NCBI RefSeq assembly: GCF_000499285.1
Contig: NZ_AWUN01000001.1
Location: 617,779 to 681,778, forward strand
Length of the DNA stretch: 64,000 bases
Direction: 5' to 3'
Source of the DNA: Bifidobacterium sp. 7101
GTDB lineage: Bacteria; Actinomycetota; Actinomycetes; Actinomycetales; Bifidobacteriaceae
Shown: piece after piece, positions 48,254 to 57,177 of the stretch
How positions within the stretch are numbered: position 1 is the first letter of the stretch
Layout of the letters: the number at the start of each line of letters is the position of its first letter
Program-made: the position numbers and the translations under genes
Notes under the pieces: generated by a model
Seen by the model: only the letters and a program-made list of their open reading frames with translations
Databases searched by the model: none
Told to the model about the DNA's origin: nothing

Positions 48254-48515
48254 GATCGGAAGGGTCCGGTCGGGGCGAACGGCGTTCCGGGACCGGTTTC
48301 AGCGCCACCATGTCTGCCGCCTGAAGGGTCACGCGCTCCCCGGGACGCGACCCGTTGGCCGCCGGATCCCTGTCCAGGATCAGCCGATGCCCGTCCCAGT
48401 CGACCACATGGCCCACATAGTCGCGGAACTTGGGCCTTCCGTCATCCGGGTCCGATCCCAGGGCAATCCTGACCACCAGCCGTGCTCCGGCCGGTATGGT
48501 TGCTGGCAAACGCAT
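48243..48515 (-). CDS. small conserved hypothetical protein
   Basis: The 90-residue protein begins MRLPATIPAGARLVVRIALG and reads as a small beta-barrel-like fold with YVGHVVDWDGHRLILDRD and ANGSRPGERVTLQAADMVALKPVPERR. I recognise the pattern as a small actinobacterial protein family without known function, but I cannot name it firmly. ATG 48515 has AGGAGG nine bases upstream and is preferred over ATG 48521. It is convergent with tyrA, overlapping it by 11 bases. Confidence 0.7.
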   Translation of the reverse strand: MRLPATIPAGARLVVRIALGSDPDDGRPKFRDYVGHVVDWDGHRLILDRDPAANGSRPGERVTLQAADMVALKPVPERRSPRPDPSDLSR

Positions 48516-48619
48516 GGCCATCCACCTCCTGGGTCAGTATCGCCTGCGGCTGCGACGAGGGCCTAAGCGCCTAGACTGTATTGCACATGCAACACAGCCA
48601 AGCGAAGGGAGCGCCCGTA

Positions 48620-49552
48620 GTGGACCAGGATCTGCAGGACTTTACCGACTATCTTTCCCGGGTTGCAGGCAAGAGTCCCAATACGGTGCGTTCCTACCGG
48701 GCCGACCTGTCGGGCTTCCTGCACCTGATGCATCTGCATGGCATCGATGACCCAGCGCAGATCGACCTGGCCACCATCAGATCCTGGCTGGCTCACGAGG
48801 CATCGACCCATGCCCGATCGACCATGGCACGAAAGACGGCCGCACTGAGGTCTTTCTTCGGCTGGCTGAGCCGGCACGACCGGATCAAGACCGACCCCAC
48901 CCTGGCCCTGAGCAGCCCCAAGCAGTCCGAGCATCTTCCTCGGATTCTGACGCATGACCAGGCCCGCACCCTGATGGACACGGTCGACCAGGATCCGGTC
49001 GAGCCCCGGGAGGACGAGAAAGTTCAAGCGGCCCTGCAGGTGCGGGATGCTGCCATGCTGGAGCTGCTGTATGCCACGGGCATGCGTGTGGCCGAGCTCT
49101 GCGGACTTGACCTGGATGATGTGAACCGGCACAGCCGCACTGTCAAGGTCCTGGGCAAGGGATCCAAGGAGCGGGTTCTGCCCTATGGCCTGCCCGCTGA
49201 TCGTGCTTTGGACCGTTGGCTGGGGGAGGGGCGTCCGGTCCTGGCGGGCGCAACGGCCAAATCGGCCCGCAAGGCAGGTCAGGCCCTCTTTCTGGGTCAG
49301 CTGGGCGGCAGGGTTGGTCAGCGTCAGGTCCGCAAGGTGGTTCATCAGGCGGCTGGTCAGGCCGGGGTGCCTGACATCGCCCCCCATGCCCTGCGGCACT
49401 CGGCCGCCACACACATGCTGGATGGGGGAGCCGATCTGCGCGAGGTTCAGGAGATGCTTGGCCACTCCTCCCTGCGCACCACCCAGCGCTACACCCACGT
49501 CTCCATCGAGCAGCTACGGGCACGGTACAAGCAGGCTTTTCCAAGGGCCTGA
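48620..49552 (+). CDS. xerC: site-specific tyrosine recombinase XerC
   Basis: XerC is the partner of XerD in dimer resolution. Numbering from GTG 48620 (310 residues), the catalytic set is R156 (TGMRVAE), K180, H256 and R259 (HALRHSA), H282 (LGHSS) and Y291 (RYTHV). GTG 48620 has AAGGGAG at good spacing, like the GTG-GAC start of xerD; ATG 48587 would sit ten bases after a TAGACT -10 and allow a near-leaderless longer form. It precedes the peptide transporter, with a 150-base gap. Confidence 0.9.
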   Translation: MDQDLQDFTDYLSRVAGKSPNTVRSYRADLSGFLHLMHLHGIDDPAQIDLATIRSWLAHEASTHARSTMARKTAALRSFFGWLSRHDRIKTDPTLALSSPKQSEHLPRILTHDQARTLMDTVDQDPVEPREDEKVQAALQVRDAAMLELLYATGMRVAELCGLDLDDVNRHSRTVKVLGKGSKERVLPYGLPADRALDRWLGEGRPVLAGATAKSARKAGQALFLGQLGGRVGQRQVRKVVHQAAGQAGVPDIAPHALRHSAATHMLDGGADLREVQEMLGHSSLRTTQRYTHVSIEQLRARYKQAFPRA

Positions 49553-49560
49553 GATTCGGC

Positions 49561-49637
49561 AAGTGAGATGTGACTTGTCCTGGGAAACATGCTCGTACCA
49601 CAATATGGCGTATCGCAGCTTGCACGTCAGTCAAGGA
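49561..49637 (+). repeat. upstream element copy 1 of the oppA duplication
   Basis: About 77 bases here match 51406-51482 closely, including GAAACAT, CGTACCA.AATATGGCGTA and CACGTCAGTCA. It lies 66 bases before oppA copy 1 and probably contains its promoter or a regulator site; a T-G-rich -35-like TTGTCC is at 49576. Confidence 0.65.
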
Positions 49638-49702
49638 ACGTCGGTCAAGGACCTTTGAAGTGCATGCGCGATATTGAGAACCAGCTAAAGGGGGCAGCAG
49701 CC

Positions 49703-51376
49703 ATGAAAAAGGGTTCAAAGCTTACGCTTGTATCCGCAACCATCTGTGCCTTGGCGCTCTTGGCCAGCGGCTGCGGCGGTGGCGGCACCAACACCGAGGG
49801 TGCCGAGCAGTCGCCCAGCAGCCAACCCAGCAGCAACACAGTGGTCTCGGTCCATGGATGCGAGCCGGCCCAGCCTCTCATTCCCAGCAGTACTGCGGAG
49901 AGCTGCGGCGGGCAGGTCGTAAACGCCATCAACTCCAGACTGGTCCGCTTTGACGACCAGGGCAAGGCCCGCAACGATCTGGCCACCGAGATCAAGGGCA
50001 ACGACGACATGTCCCAGTACAGGATCACCCTGGCTGACGGACGCAAGTTCTCGGACGGCACTCCAATCACCGCCAAGTCATTCACAAGGGCCTGGTCCTG
50101 GAGCGCCAACGTGACCAACGGCCAGCTGAACGCCAGCTTCTTCTCCAACATCAAGGGCTTTGACGAGCTGCAGAAGCAGGGTGTGCCTGCGGATGCCCAG
50201 TTCTCCGGGTTGAAGGTCATCGACGACAAGACCTTCACCGTGGATCTCAGCTCGCCCTCCTCCACATTCCCCATCCAGGTGGGCTACATGGCTTTCGCGC
50301 CCCTGCCCGAGTCCTTCTACAAGGACCCCAAGGCCTACGGGGAGAACCCGGTCAGTTCGGGCCCCTACAAGTTTGAGTCCTGGCAGCACAACGGCATGAT
50401 CAAGCTTGGCAAGAACAGCGACTACAACGGTGATGTCAAAGTCCAGAACGGTGGCATTGACTACAAGGTCTACACCGACTTGGGTTCCGCCTATTCGGAT
50501 GTGCAGGCGGGCAACCTTGATGTGATTGACAGGATTCCCACCTCAGCCGTCAAAACCTTCATGACGGACAGCATGGTCCAGAGCTACAACAAGCCCGGTT
50601 CCGGCCTGCAGATGTTCACCATTCCCACAGCCATGGAGCACTTCGGCCAGGATCAGGAGGGTCACCTGCGTCGTCAGGCCATCTCCATGGCAATTGACCG
50701 CAAGATGTTGATCGACAAGGTCCTGGGCGGTCTGGGTGTCCAGCCCACCGACTTCACCGCACCTACCATCCCTGGCTATGCCAAGAACCTCAAGGGTTCG
50801 GACAACATCAAATACAACGCCAAGAAGGCCAAGGAGTACTGGGCCAAGGCCGACGCCATCAGCCAGTGGCCGGCTGACAGGACTTTCAGGATGCTCTACA
50901 ATGCAGACGGCGGTGCCAAGGATTTCTATGACGGCATGGCCAATTCCATCAAGAACACGCTCGGAATCAAGGCCGAGTCCACCCCCGTGCCCACCTTCAG
51001 CGAGTTTCGTGGCAACATCAAAAAGCGCCTCTACAATGATGCGGCCTTCAGGTCATCCTGGTCACCCGACTACCCATCGCCTGAGACCTACCTGATGAGC
51101 AACTTCGCAAGCTCTGCGGCCGATGGGAATGGGTCCAACGACGGCGACTACAAGAACCCCAAGTTCGATGCCCTGCTCCAGCAGGCAGCCAAGGCCAAGG
51201 ACACCGATGAGGCCAACAAGTTCTTCCAGCAGTCGGAGGAGATTCTTCTGCAGGACATGCCGGCGGTGCCGCTCTACTACGCCAACAACACCGGCGCCTC
51301 TGCCAAGATGGTCCATGGTATGCGTCTGGGCTGGGATGGCTTCCCGATCTTCGCGGAGCTTTCCAAGGACCAGTGA
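49703..51376 (+). CDS. oppA: oligopeptide ABC transporter substrate-binding lipoprotein, copy 1
   Basis: This 557-residue lipoprotein is a family-5 extracellular solute-binding protein. ATG 49703 gives MKKGSKLTLVSATICALALLASGC with lipobox LASGC. Conserved peptide-binding features include FSDGTPITAKSFTRAW and HLRRQAISMAIDR. Two cysteines near the mature N-terminus, in VHGCEP and AESCGG, are shared only with copy 2. About four fifths of residues match copy 2 by eye. It is the first of three tandem copies upstream of oppBC-oppDF, with its own upstream element. Confidence 0.93.
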   Translation: MKKGSKLTLVSATICALALLASGCGGGGTNTEGAEQSPSSQPSSNTVVSVHGCEPAQPLIPSSTAESCGGQVVNAINSRLVRFDDQGKARNDLATEIKGNDDMSQYRITLADGRKFSDGTPITAKSFTRAWSWSANVTNGQLNASFFSNIKGFDELQKQGVPADAQFSGLKVIDDKTFTVDLSSPSSTFPIQVGYMAFAPLPESFYKDPKAYGENPVSSGPYKFESWQHNGMIKLGKNSDYNGDVKVQNGGIDYKVYTDLGSAYSDVQAGNLDVIDRIPTSAVKTFMTDSMVQSYNKPGSGLQMFTIPTAMEHFGQDQEGHLRRQAISMAIDRKMLIDKVLGGLGVQPTDFTAPTIPGYAKNLKGSDNIKYNAKKAKEYWAKADAISQWPADRTFRMLYNADGGAKDFYDGMANSIKNTLGIKAESTPVPTFSEFRGNIKKRLYNDAAFRSSWSPDYPSPETYLMSNFASSAADGNGSNDGDYKNPKFDALLQQAAKAKDTDEANKFFQQSEEILLQDMPAVPLYYANNTGASAKMVHGMRLGWDGFPIFAELSKDQ

Positions 51377-51405
51377 TGTCAAGCAGCTGCGGGCCTGAGA
51401 CCGGG

Positions 51406-51482
51406 AAATGAGATGAGACTTGCTTTACGAAACATCTTCGTACCAGAATATGGCGTAATGTGGCTTACACGTCAGTCAGGGA
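51406..51482 (+). repeat. upstream element copy 2 of the oppA duplication
   Basis: This segment aligns with 49561-49637 over its whole length with a single-base insertion, while the 84 bases between it and oppA copy 2 do not align. It is therefore a conserved upstream regulatory block duplicated with the gene. Confidence 0.65.
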
Positions 51483-51566
51483 TCCTTGAGGTTCGGTCAT
51501 CCCAGTGTTCCTGGTCATAGACGTGAGGTTGACACTCAGTAAATATAAGAAATATAGGGAGCAGCA

Positions 51567-53237
51567 ATGAAGAAGGGTTCACAGCTTACGCTCGTGTCCG
51601 CTACCATTTGCGCTTTGGCGCTTTTGGCAAGCGGCTGCGGTGGAGGTTCAGACACCAAGGGCGCACAGCAGTCGTCCAGCAGCCAGTCCAGCAACAATAC
51701 CGTCATTTCGGTCCATGGGTGTGAACCGGCCAAGCCGCTCATTCCCAGCAACACAGTTGAGAGCTGCGGCGGGCAGGTCGTGGATGCCATCAACTCCAAG
51801 CTGGTCCGCTTTGACGACCAGGGCAAGGCCCATAATGATCTGGCTTCGGAGATCAAGGGCAACGATGACATGACCCAGTACAAGGTCACCCTGGTCGATG
51901 GGCGCAAGTTCTCGGACGGCACCCCAATCACGGCCAAGTCCTTCACCCAGGCCTGGTCCTGGGCGGCCAATGTGAACAACGGCCAGCTGGCTTCCAGCTT
52001 CTTCGCCAACATCAAGGGCTATGACGATCTGCAGAAGCAGGGCGCGCCTGCGGACGGGCAGCTGTCCGGTCTGAAAGTCGTGGATGACAAGACCTTCACC
52101 GTGGATCTGAGCTCGCCTTCGTCCACCTTCCCCATTCAGGTGGGCTACACCGCCTTTGCGCCGCTGCCTGAGTCCTTCTATAAGGACACCAAGGCCTATG
52201 GCGAGAACCCGGTCAGCTCGGGTCCCTACAAGTTTGAGTCCTGGCAGCACAACGCCATGGTCAAGCTCCGCAAGAACACCACCTACAAGGGTGATATCAA
52301 GGTCCAGAACGGCGGCATCGACTTCAAGGTCTACACCGACGTTGCTGCGGCCTACTCCGATGTGCAGGCGGGCAACCTGGACGCGATCGATACCATTCCC
52401 ACCTCGGCCCAGAAGACCTTCATGACCGACAACTTGGTTCAGGGCTACAACAAGCCTGGTTCCGTCCTGCAGATGTTCACCATCCCGACCACCATGGAGC
52501 ACTTCGGCCAGAACGAGGAGGGGCACCTGCGTCGTCAGGCCATCTCCATGGCTCTGGACCGCAAGATGCTGATCGACAAGGTCCTGGGCGGTCTGGGTGT
52601 CCAGCCCACCGACTTCACCGCGCCGGCCATCCCTGGCTACTCCAAGAACCTCAAGGGTTCCGATAATCTGAAGTACAACGCCAAGAAGGCCAAGGAGTAC
52701 TGGGCCAAGGCCGATGCCATCAGCAAGTGGCCTGCCGACAAGAGCTTCCAAATGGTCTACAACGCCGACGGCGGAGCCAAGGACTTCTACGACGGCATGG
52801 CCAACTCCATCAAGAACACACTGGGGATCAAGGCCATAGCCACGCCTGTGCCCACCTTCAGCGAGTTCCGTGGCAACGTCAACAAGCGCGCTTACAACGA
52901 TGCGGCCTTCCGGTCGGCCTGGTCGCCGGACTACCCCTCGCCTGAGAGCTACCTGCTGAGCAACTTCGCCAGCTCGGCTGCCGATGGCAACGGGTCCAAC
53001 GACGGCGATTACAAGAATCCCAAGTTCGACGATCTGCTGAAGCAGGCTGCCAAGGCCAAGGACACCAATGAGGCCAACAAGCTTTTCCAGCAGGCTGAGG
53101 AGATTCTTCTGCAGGACATGCCGGCGGTGCCGCTCTACTACGCCAACAACAAGGGTGCGTCAGCCAAGAATGTGCATGGATTGACTCTGGGCTGGAACAG
53201 CTATCCGAACTTCGCGGAGTTGTCCAAGCAGAAGTGA
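51567..53237 (+). CDS. oppA: oligopeptide ABC transporter substrate-binding lipoprotein, copy 2
   Basis: The 556-residue lipoprotein is a close paralogue of copy 1, starting MKKGSQLTLVSATICALALLASGC with the same lipobox and the same two cysteines (VHGCEP, ESCGG). ATG 51567 follows AGGGAGC. Differences concentrate in the residues lining the mid part such as YKGDIKVQNGG versus YNGDVKVQNGG, and in the C-terminal half, suggesting divergence of peptide preference. A hairpin follows the stop. Confidence 0.93.
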   Translation: MKKGSQLTLVSATICALALLASGCGGGSDTKGAQQSSSSQSSNNTVISVHGCEPAKPLIPSNTVESCGGQVVDAINSKLVRFDDQGKAHNDLASEIKGNDDMTQYKVTLVDGRKFSDGTPITAKSFTQAWSWAANVNNGQLASSFFANIKGYDDLQKQGAPADGQLSGLKVVDDKTFTVDLSSPSSTFPIQVGYTAFAPLPESFYKDTKAYGENPVSSGPYKFESWQHNAMVKLRKNTTYKGDIKVQNGGIDFKVYTDVAAAYSDVQAGNLDAIDTIPTSAQKTFMTDNLVQGYNKPGSVLQMFTIPTTMEHFGQNEEGHLRRQAISMALDRKMLIDKVLGGLGVQPTDFTAPAIPGYSKNLKGSDNLKYNAKKAKEYWAKADAISKWPADKSFQMVYNADGGAKDFYDGMANSIKNTLGIKAIATPVPTFSEFRGNVNKRAYNDAAFRSAWSPDYPSPESYLLSNFASSAADGNGSNDGDYKNPKFDDLLKQAAKAKDTNEANKLFQQAEEILLQDMPAVPLYYANNKGASAKNVHGLTLGWNSYPNFAELSKQK

Positions 53238-53272
53238 TGATCGTGCCGGAAACGGCATAATCCGTCGTCACT

Positions 53273-53314
53273 GACCCGGCCGGATCCGCGTCAAAGCGGA
53301 TTCGCGCCCGGGTC
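53273..53314 (+). terminator. hairpin between oppA copies 2 and 3
   Basis: GACCCGG and CCGGGTC at the ends (53273-53279 and 53308-53314) and CGGATCCGC/GCGGATTCG inside form a long stem with a six-base loop, followed by TTGTGT. It would end or attenuate the copy 2 transcript, so copy 3 may have its own promoter. Confidence 0.65.
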
Positions 53315-53366
53315 TTGTGTACTGGCGGCGGATTCGGGAAACCAACCAAAGGAAAGAGCAGCATAT

Positions 53367-55028
53367 ATGAAGAAGCAATCGGCCCTGACCATTGCTGGCG
53401 CCGGACTGTGCGTCATGGCGCTCACGCTGGGCGCCTGCGGCGGATCCGGCGGATCCGACTCCTCAGCCAAGGGGACCAACAGCGGCAGCTCGGATGCCGT
53501 CATCTCGGTCTTCAACCCTGAGCCGGCCAATCCACTCATTCCCAGCATGACCAACGAGGTGGGCGGTGGAAACCCCATCGACGTCATGTTCTCCAAGCTG
53601 GTCCGCTTCGACGACAAGGGCAAGCCGGCCAACGAGATCGCCAAGCAGATCAAGGCCAACGAGGACAATACCCAGTACACCGTTACCATCAACGACGGCT
53701 GGAAGTTCTCGGATGGCACCCCGGTCACCGCACAGTCCTTCACCAAGGCCTGGTCATGGGCGGCCAATATCGCCAACAAGCAGCTGGGATCCAGCTTCTT
53801 CGCCAACATCAAGGGCTATGACGACCTGCAGAAGGAGGGCACCCCTGGTGATGCCCAGCTGTCCGGCCTCAAGGTCATCGATGACAAGACCTTCACTGTG
53901 GATCTGACTTCGCCCTCGTCCACCTTCCCCATTCAGGTGGGTTACACCGCCTTTGCGCCGCTGCCTGAGTCCTTCTACAAGGACACCAAGGCCTTCGGTG
54001 AGAAGCCGGTGACCGTGGGACCCTACAAGTTCCAGTCCTGGGAGCACAACAAGGCCATTAAGCTGGTCAAGGATCCTTCCTACAAGGGCGGCATCAAGGT
54101 CAAGAACGGCGGCATTGAGTTCCGCGCCTACACCGATGCCACCGCAGCCTACCGCGACGTGCAGGCCGGCAACCTGGATGTTCTGGACACCCTGCCTGCC
54201 TCTGCTCGCAAGACCTTCCAGACCGACAACACGGTCCAGGCCATCAACGACCCGGGCTCGGTCATCCAGATGTTCACCATCCCCTCCTACATGAAGCACT
54301 TCGGCCAGGATCAGGAGGGCAAGCTCCGTCGCCAGGCCATCTCCATGGCCATCGACCGGCCGACCATCATCAAGAAGGTGCTGTCCGGAACCGCCAAGGA
54401 GGTCCACGACTTCACAGCCCCCGTCATCCCCGGCTATTCAACCAGCATCAAGGGATCCGACGTGCTCAAGTATGACCCGTCCAAGGCCAAGGAGCTCTGG
54501 GCCGAGGCCAACAAGATCTCCCCCTGGGGCGAGGGTGACACCTTCAAGATCGCCTTCAACGCCGATGGCGCCCACAAGGAGATCTACGACGCGGTCACCA
54601 ACTCCATCAAGAACGCCCTGGGCATCCAGTCTGCGGGCAATCCTCTGCCCACCTTCAGCGAGTTCCGCTCCAACGTGCAGAACCGCAAGTTCACCGACTC
54701 GGCTTTCCGCTCCGGTTGGCAGCCTGACTACCCCTCGCCCGAGAGCTACCTGTCCAGCAACTTCGCCAGCTCGGCTGCCGATGGCAACGGGTCCAACGAC
54801 GGCGACTACAAGAACCCCGAGTTCGACGAGCTGATGGACAAGGCGGCCTCCGCCAAGAACATCGACGAGGCCAACAAGATCTACCAGCAGTCCGAGGAAC
54901 TGCTCTTCCGCGATCTGCCCGCAGTCCCGCTCTACTACCAGAACTCCAACGGCGTGGCAGCCAAGAACATCAAGGGATTCTCCTTCACCTGGAAGGGAAC
55001 CCCCGCCTACTACAACCTCAGCAAGTGA
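53367..55028 (+). CDS. oppA: oligopeptide ABC transporter substrate-binding lipoprotein, copy 3
   Basis: The third paralogue has 553 residues and starts MKKQSALTIAGAGLCVMALTLGAC with lipobox TLGAC. It shares the central and C-terminal blocks (FSDGTPVTAQSFTKAW, LRRQAISMAIDR, NFASSAADGNGSNDGDYKN) with copies 1 and 2 but is clearly more distant. The cysteine pair of the other two is replaced (FNPEPANP, NEVGGGN). It lies directly before oppB, so it may be the ancestral, transporter-linked binding protein. Confidence 0.93.
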   Translation: MKKQSALTIAGAGLCVMALTLGACGGSGGSDSSAKGTNSGSSDAVISVFNPEPANPLIPSMTNEVGGGNPIDVMFSKLVRFDDKGKPANEIAKQIKANEDNTQYTVTINDGWKFSDGTPVTAQSFTKAWSWAANIANKQLGSSFFANIKGYDDLQKEGTPGDAQLSGLKVIDDKTFTVDLTSPSSTFPIQVGYTAFAPLPESFYKDTKAFGEKPVTVGPYKFQSWEHNKAIKLVKDPSYKGGIKVKNGGIEFRAYTDATAAYRDVQAGNLDVLDTLPASARKTFQTDNTVQAINDPGSVIQMFTIPSYMKHFGQDQEGKLRRQAISMAIDRPTIIKKVLSGTAKEVHDFTAPVIPGYSTSIKGSDVLKYDPSKAKELWAEANKISPWGEGDTFKIAFNADGAHKEIYDAVTNSIKNALGIQSAGNPLPTFSEFRSNVQNRKFTDSAFRSGWQPDYPSPESYLSSNFASSAADGNGSNDGDYKNPEFDELMDKAASAKNIDEANKIYQQSEELLFRDLPAVPLYYQNSNGVAAKNIKGFSFTWKGTPAYYNLSK

Positions 55029-55073
55029 GGTGACGGGAGCCTGAATCCCGCACCTTAAAACTGACACCGCCCG

Positions 55074-55106
55074 GGCCGGCGCGGAAGGATCCACTCCGCG
55101 CCGGCC
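55074..55106 (+). terminator. hairpin between oppA copy 3 and oppB
   Basis: GGCCGGCGCGGA (55074-55085) pairs perfectly with TCCGCGCCGGCC (55095-55106), extendable by CACC/GGTG outside. TTGGTGTTCTT follows. It is a strong hairpin that would reduce oppB expression relative to oppA; a TTGCAC/TAGACT pair with 19-base spacer downstream (55116-55146) might restart transcription. Confidence 0.65.
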
Positions 55107-55218
55107 TTGGTGTTCTTGCACCCCTGTTGAGGTGTGCTGGTAGACTCAAACAAGAATTTTTGCGGCGGCCCCGATCCCCATGCCGATCCCGGTCGCGGAT
55201 GACAAAGGAGAATAGCCG

Positions 55219-56145
55219 ATGGGAAAATATCTTCTGCGACGTATTCTGCAGATGATCCCCGTCGTTCTCGGCACGACACTGCTGATATACGCGCTGGTCT
55301 TCGCGCTTCCTGGCGACCCTGTGGCCGCCATGTTCGGGGACAAGCCGGTCAACCAGGCCGTTGCCGCACAGATACGCTCGGAATACAATCTCGACAAGCC
55401 CTTCATCGTGCAGTACGTGCTCTTCCTGAAGAACGCGCTGACCTTGAACTTCGGTAACACCTTCGCCGGCCAGCCCGTCATCAGCGTGATCGGCAGGGCC
55501 TTCCCGGTGACTATCAAGCTGGCCCTGATGGCCTTCGTCTTCGAGGGCATCTTCGGCGTGATCTTCGGCATCATCGGAGGCCTGACCAAGGGCAAGTGGT
55601 CGGACAACATCATTCTGGTCCTCTCCCTGCTGCTGATTTCGGTGCCTACCTTCGTCACCGGCTTCATCCTGCAGTACCTGTTCGGCGTCAAATGGAAGCT
55701 TTTGCCAGCCACAGCCGGAGCCAATCCGGGCTTCATTGATCTGCTCATGCCGGCCATCGTGCTGGGGTCGGTATCCATGGCCTCCATCATCCGTCTGACC
55801 AGGACGGAGATTACCTCCAACATTTCCGAGGACTACGTGCGCACGGCCCGGGCCAAGGGCATGAGCAACCGGTCCGTCATTATGCGGCACGTGCTGCGCA
55901 ACTCCCTGATCCCTGTGGTCACCTACCTGGGCGCCGACATCGGCGGACTCATGGGAGGGGCCATGATTACCGAGCGTATCTTCAACATCCAGGGTGTCGG
56001 CAACACCCTCTACCAGGCCATCCTGAGGGGCGAAGGCACCCTGGTGGTCTCCATCGTGACCATTCTGGTCCTGATCTTCGTCATAACCAGCCTCCTGGTC
56101 GACCTGCTCTACGCAGTGCTCGATCCGCGGATCAGGTATGCGTGA
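55219..56145 (+). CDS. oppB: oligopeptide ABC transporter permease OppB
   Basis: This 308-residue permease has the OppB/DppB-type start (LLRRILQMIPVVLGTTLLIYALVF), the N-terminal extracellular segment, five further membrane helices and the EAA-like ATPase-contact loop DYVRTARAKGMSNRSVIMRHVLRN. ATG 55219 follows AAAGGAG. Its stop overlaps the in-frame region leading to oppC, which starts 16 bases later. Confidence 0.95.
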   Translation: MGKYLLRRILQMIPVVLGTTLLIYALVFALPGDPVAAMFGDKPVNQAVAAQIRSEYNLDKPFIVQYVLFLKNALTLNFGNTFAGQPVISVIGRAFPVTIKLALMAFVFEGIFGVIFGIIGGLTKGKWSDNIILVLSLLLISVPTFVTGFILQYLFGVKWKLLPATAGANPGFIDLLMPAIVLGSVSMASIIRLTRTEITSNISEDYVRTARAKGMSNRSVIMRHVLRNSLIPVVTYLGADIGGLMGGAMITERIFNIQGVGNTLYQAILRGEGTLVVSIVTILVLIFVITSLLVDLLYAVLDPRIRYA

Positions 56146-56161
56146 GGGAGAGGGACCGACT

Positions 56162-57166
56162 ATGAGTGAAACGGCAATGAACGAGTCAAGCGAACAGAAC
56201 GAAAGCCAGGCCCGCGTATACTTCCCCGACCCCTTGCCGGGGCAGGAGCGGTTCGTGGCCCCCATCGACGAGACGCCCCTTCGCGAGGTGGACTCGGTGG
56301 ATGAGGACGTGCCGCCCACCAGCATGTGGGCCGACGCCTGGAAGACCCTGAGGCGCAACCCGCTCTTCATCATCTCCGCAATCCTGGCGATCGTGGTCAT
56401 CCTGGTGGCCCTCTTCCCCAACCTCTTCGCCAAGCAGGACCCCATGGCCTGCAACCTGTCCAACTCCGTGGAACCAGGTCGGCCGGGACACCCCTTCGGC
56501 TTCGACCTGCAGGGCTGTGACGTCTACAGCCGTGTCATCCACGGGGCCCGGACCTCGGTGGCCATCGGCATCATGACCACCATTCTGGTTACCGTCTTCG
56601 GCGGACTCATCGGCGCAATCGCTGGATTCTTCGGTGGCTGGGTCGACGCAGTGCTCAGCCGCATCACCGACATCTTCTTCGCCATCCCCATGATCCTGGG
56701 CGCCATCGTGCTCCTGCAGATGTTCCGTACATCCACCTCACTGTGGAAGATCATCCTGACCCTGACCCTCTTCGGCTGGGTCAACATGGCGCGTATCACC
56801 CGAAGCGCCGTCCTGGAGGCCAAAAACCTGGAATTCAACACCGCATCCACGGCCCTGGGCTCCACGCCCCTGCGCAACCTCTTCCGGCATATCCTGCCCA
56901 ACTCACTGGCCCCGGTCATCGTCATGGCCACCATGTCGTTGGGTACCTACATCGTCTCCGAGGCCACGCTGAGCTTCCTGGGCATCGGCCTGCCCTCCAC
57001 CGTGGTCTCCTGGGGCGGGGACATCTCGACGGCCCAGACCCTCCTGACCACCAACCCCTCGGTCCTCTTCTATCCCTCCGCAGCCCTGGCCATCACCGTG
57101 CTGGCCTTCATCATGATGGGCGACGCGGTCAAGGATGCATTGGATCCCAAGAGCAGAACGGCCTGA
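56162..57166 (+). CDS. oppC: oligopeptide ABC transporter permease OppC
   Basis: This 334-residue OppC-type permease has an N-terminal soluble extension of about 65 polar residues, then LRRNPLFIISAILAIVVILVALF, the typical DDVYSR-like loop (GCDVYSRVIHGARTSV), and the EAA-like motif around FNTASTALGSTPLRNLFRHILPNS. ATG 56162 follows GGGAGAGGGA. It forms the membrane channel with OppB. Confidence 0.95.
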   Translation: MSETAMNESSEQNESQARVYFPDPLPGQERFVAPIDETPLREVDSVDEDVPPTSMWADAWKTLRRNPLFIISAILAIVVILVALFPNLFAKQDPMACNLSNSVEPGRPGHPFGFDLQGCDVYSRVIHGARTSVAIGIMTTILVTVFGGLIGAIAGFFGGWVDAVLSRITDIFFAIPMILGAIVLLQMFRTSTSLWKIILTLTLFGWVNMARITRSAVLEAKNLEFNTASTALGSTPLRNLFRHILPNSLAPVIVMATMSLGTYIVSEATLSFLGIGLPSTVVSWGGDISTAQTLLTTNPSVLFYPSAALAITVLAFIMMGDAVKDALDPKSRTA

Positions 57167-57177
57167 GTGGAGGAAGC

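Noticed and set aside
55018..56463. 481-codon minus-strand frame covering oppB and the start of oppC
   Set aside because: OppB and OppC have full family motifs on the plus strand; the antisense frame crosses a hairpin and shows no domain.
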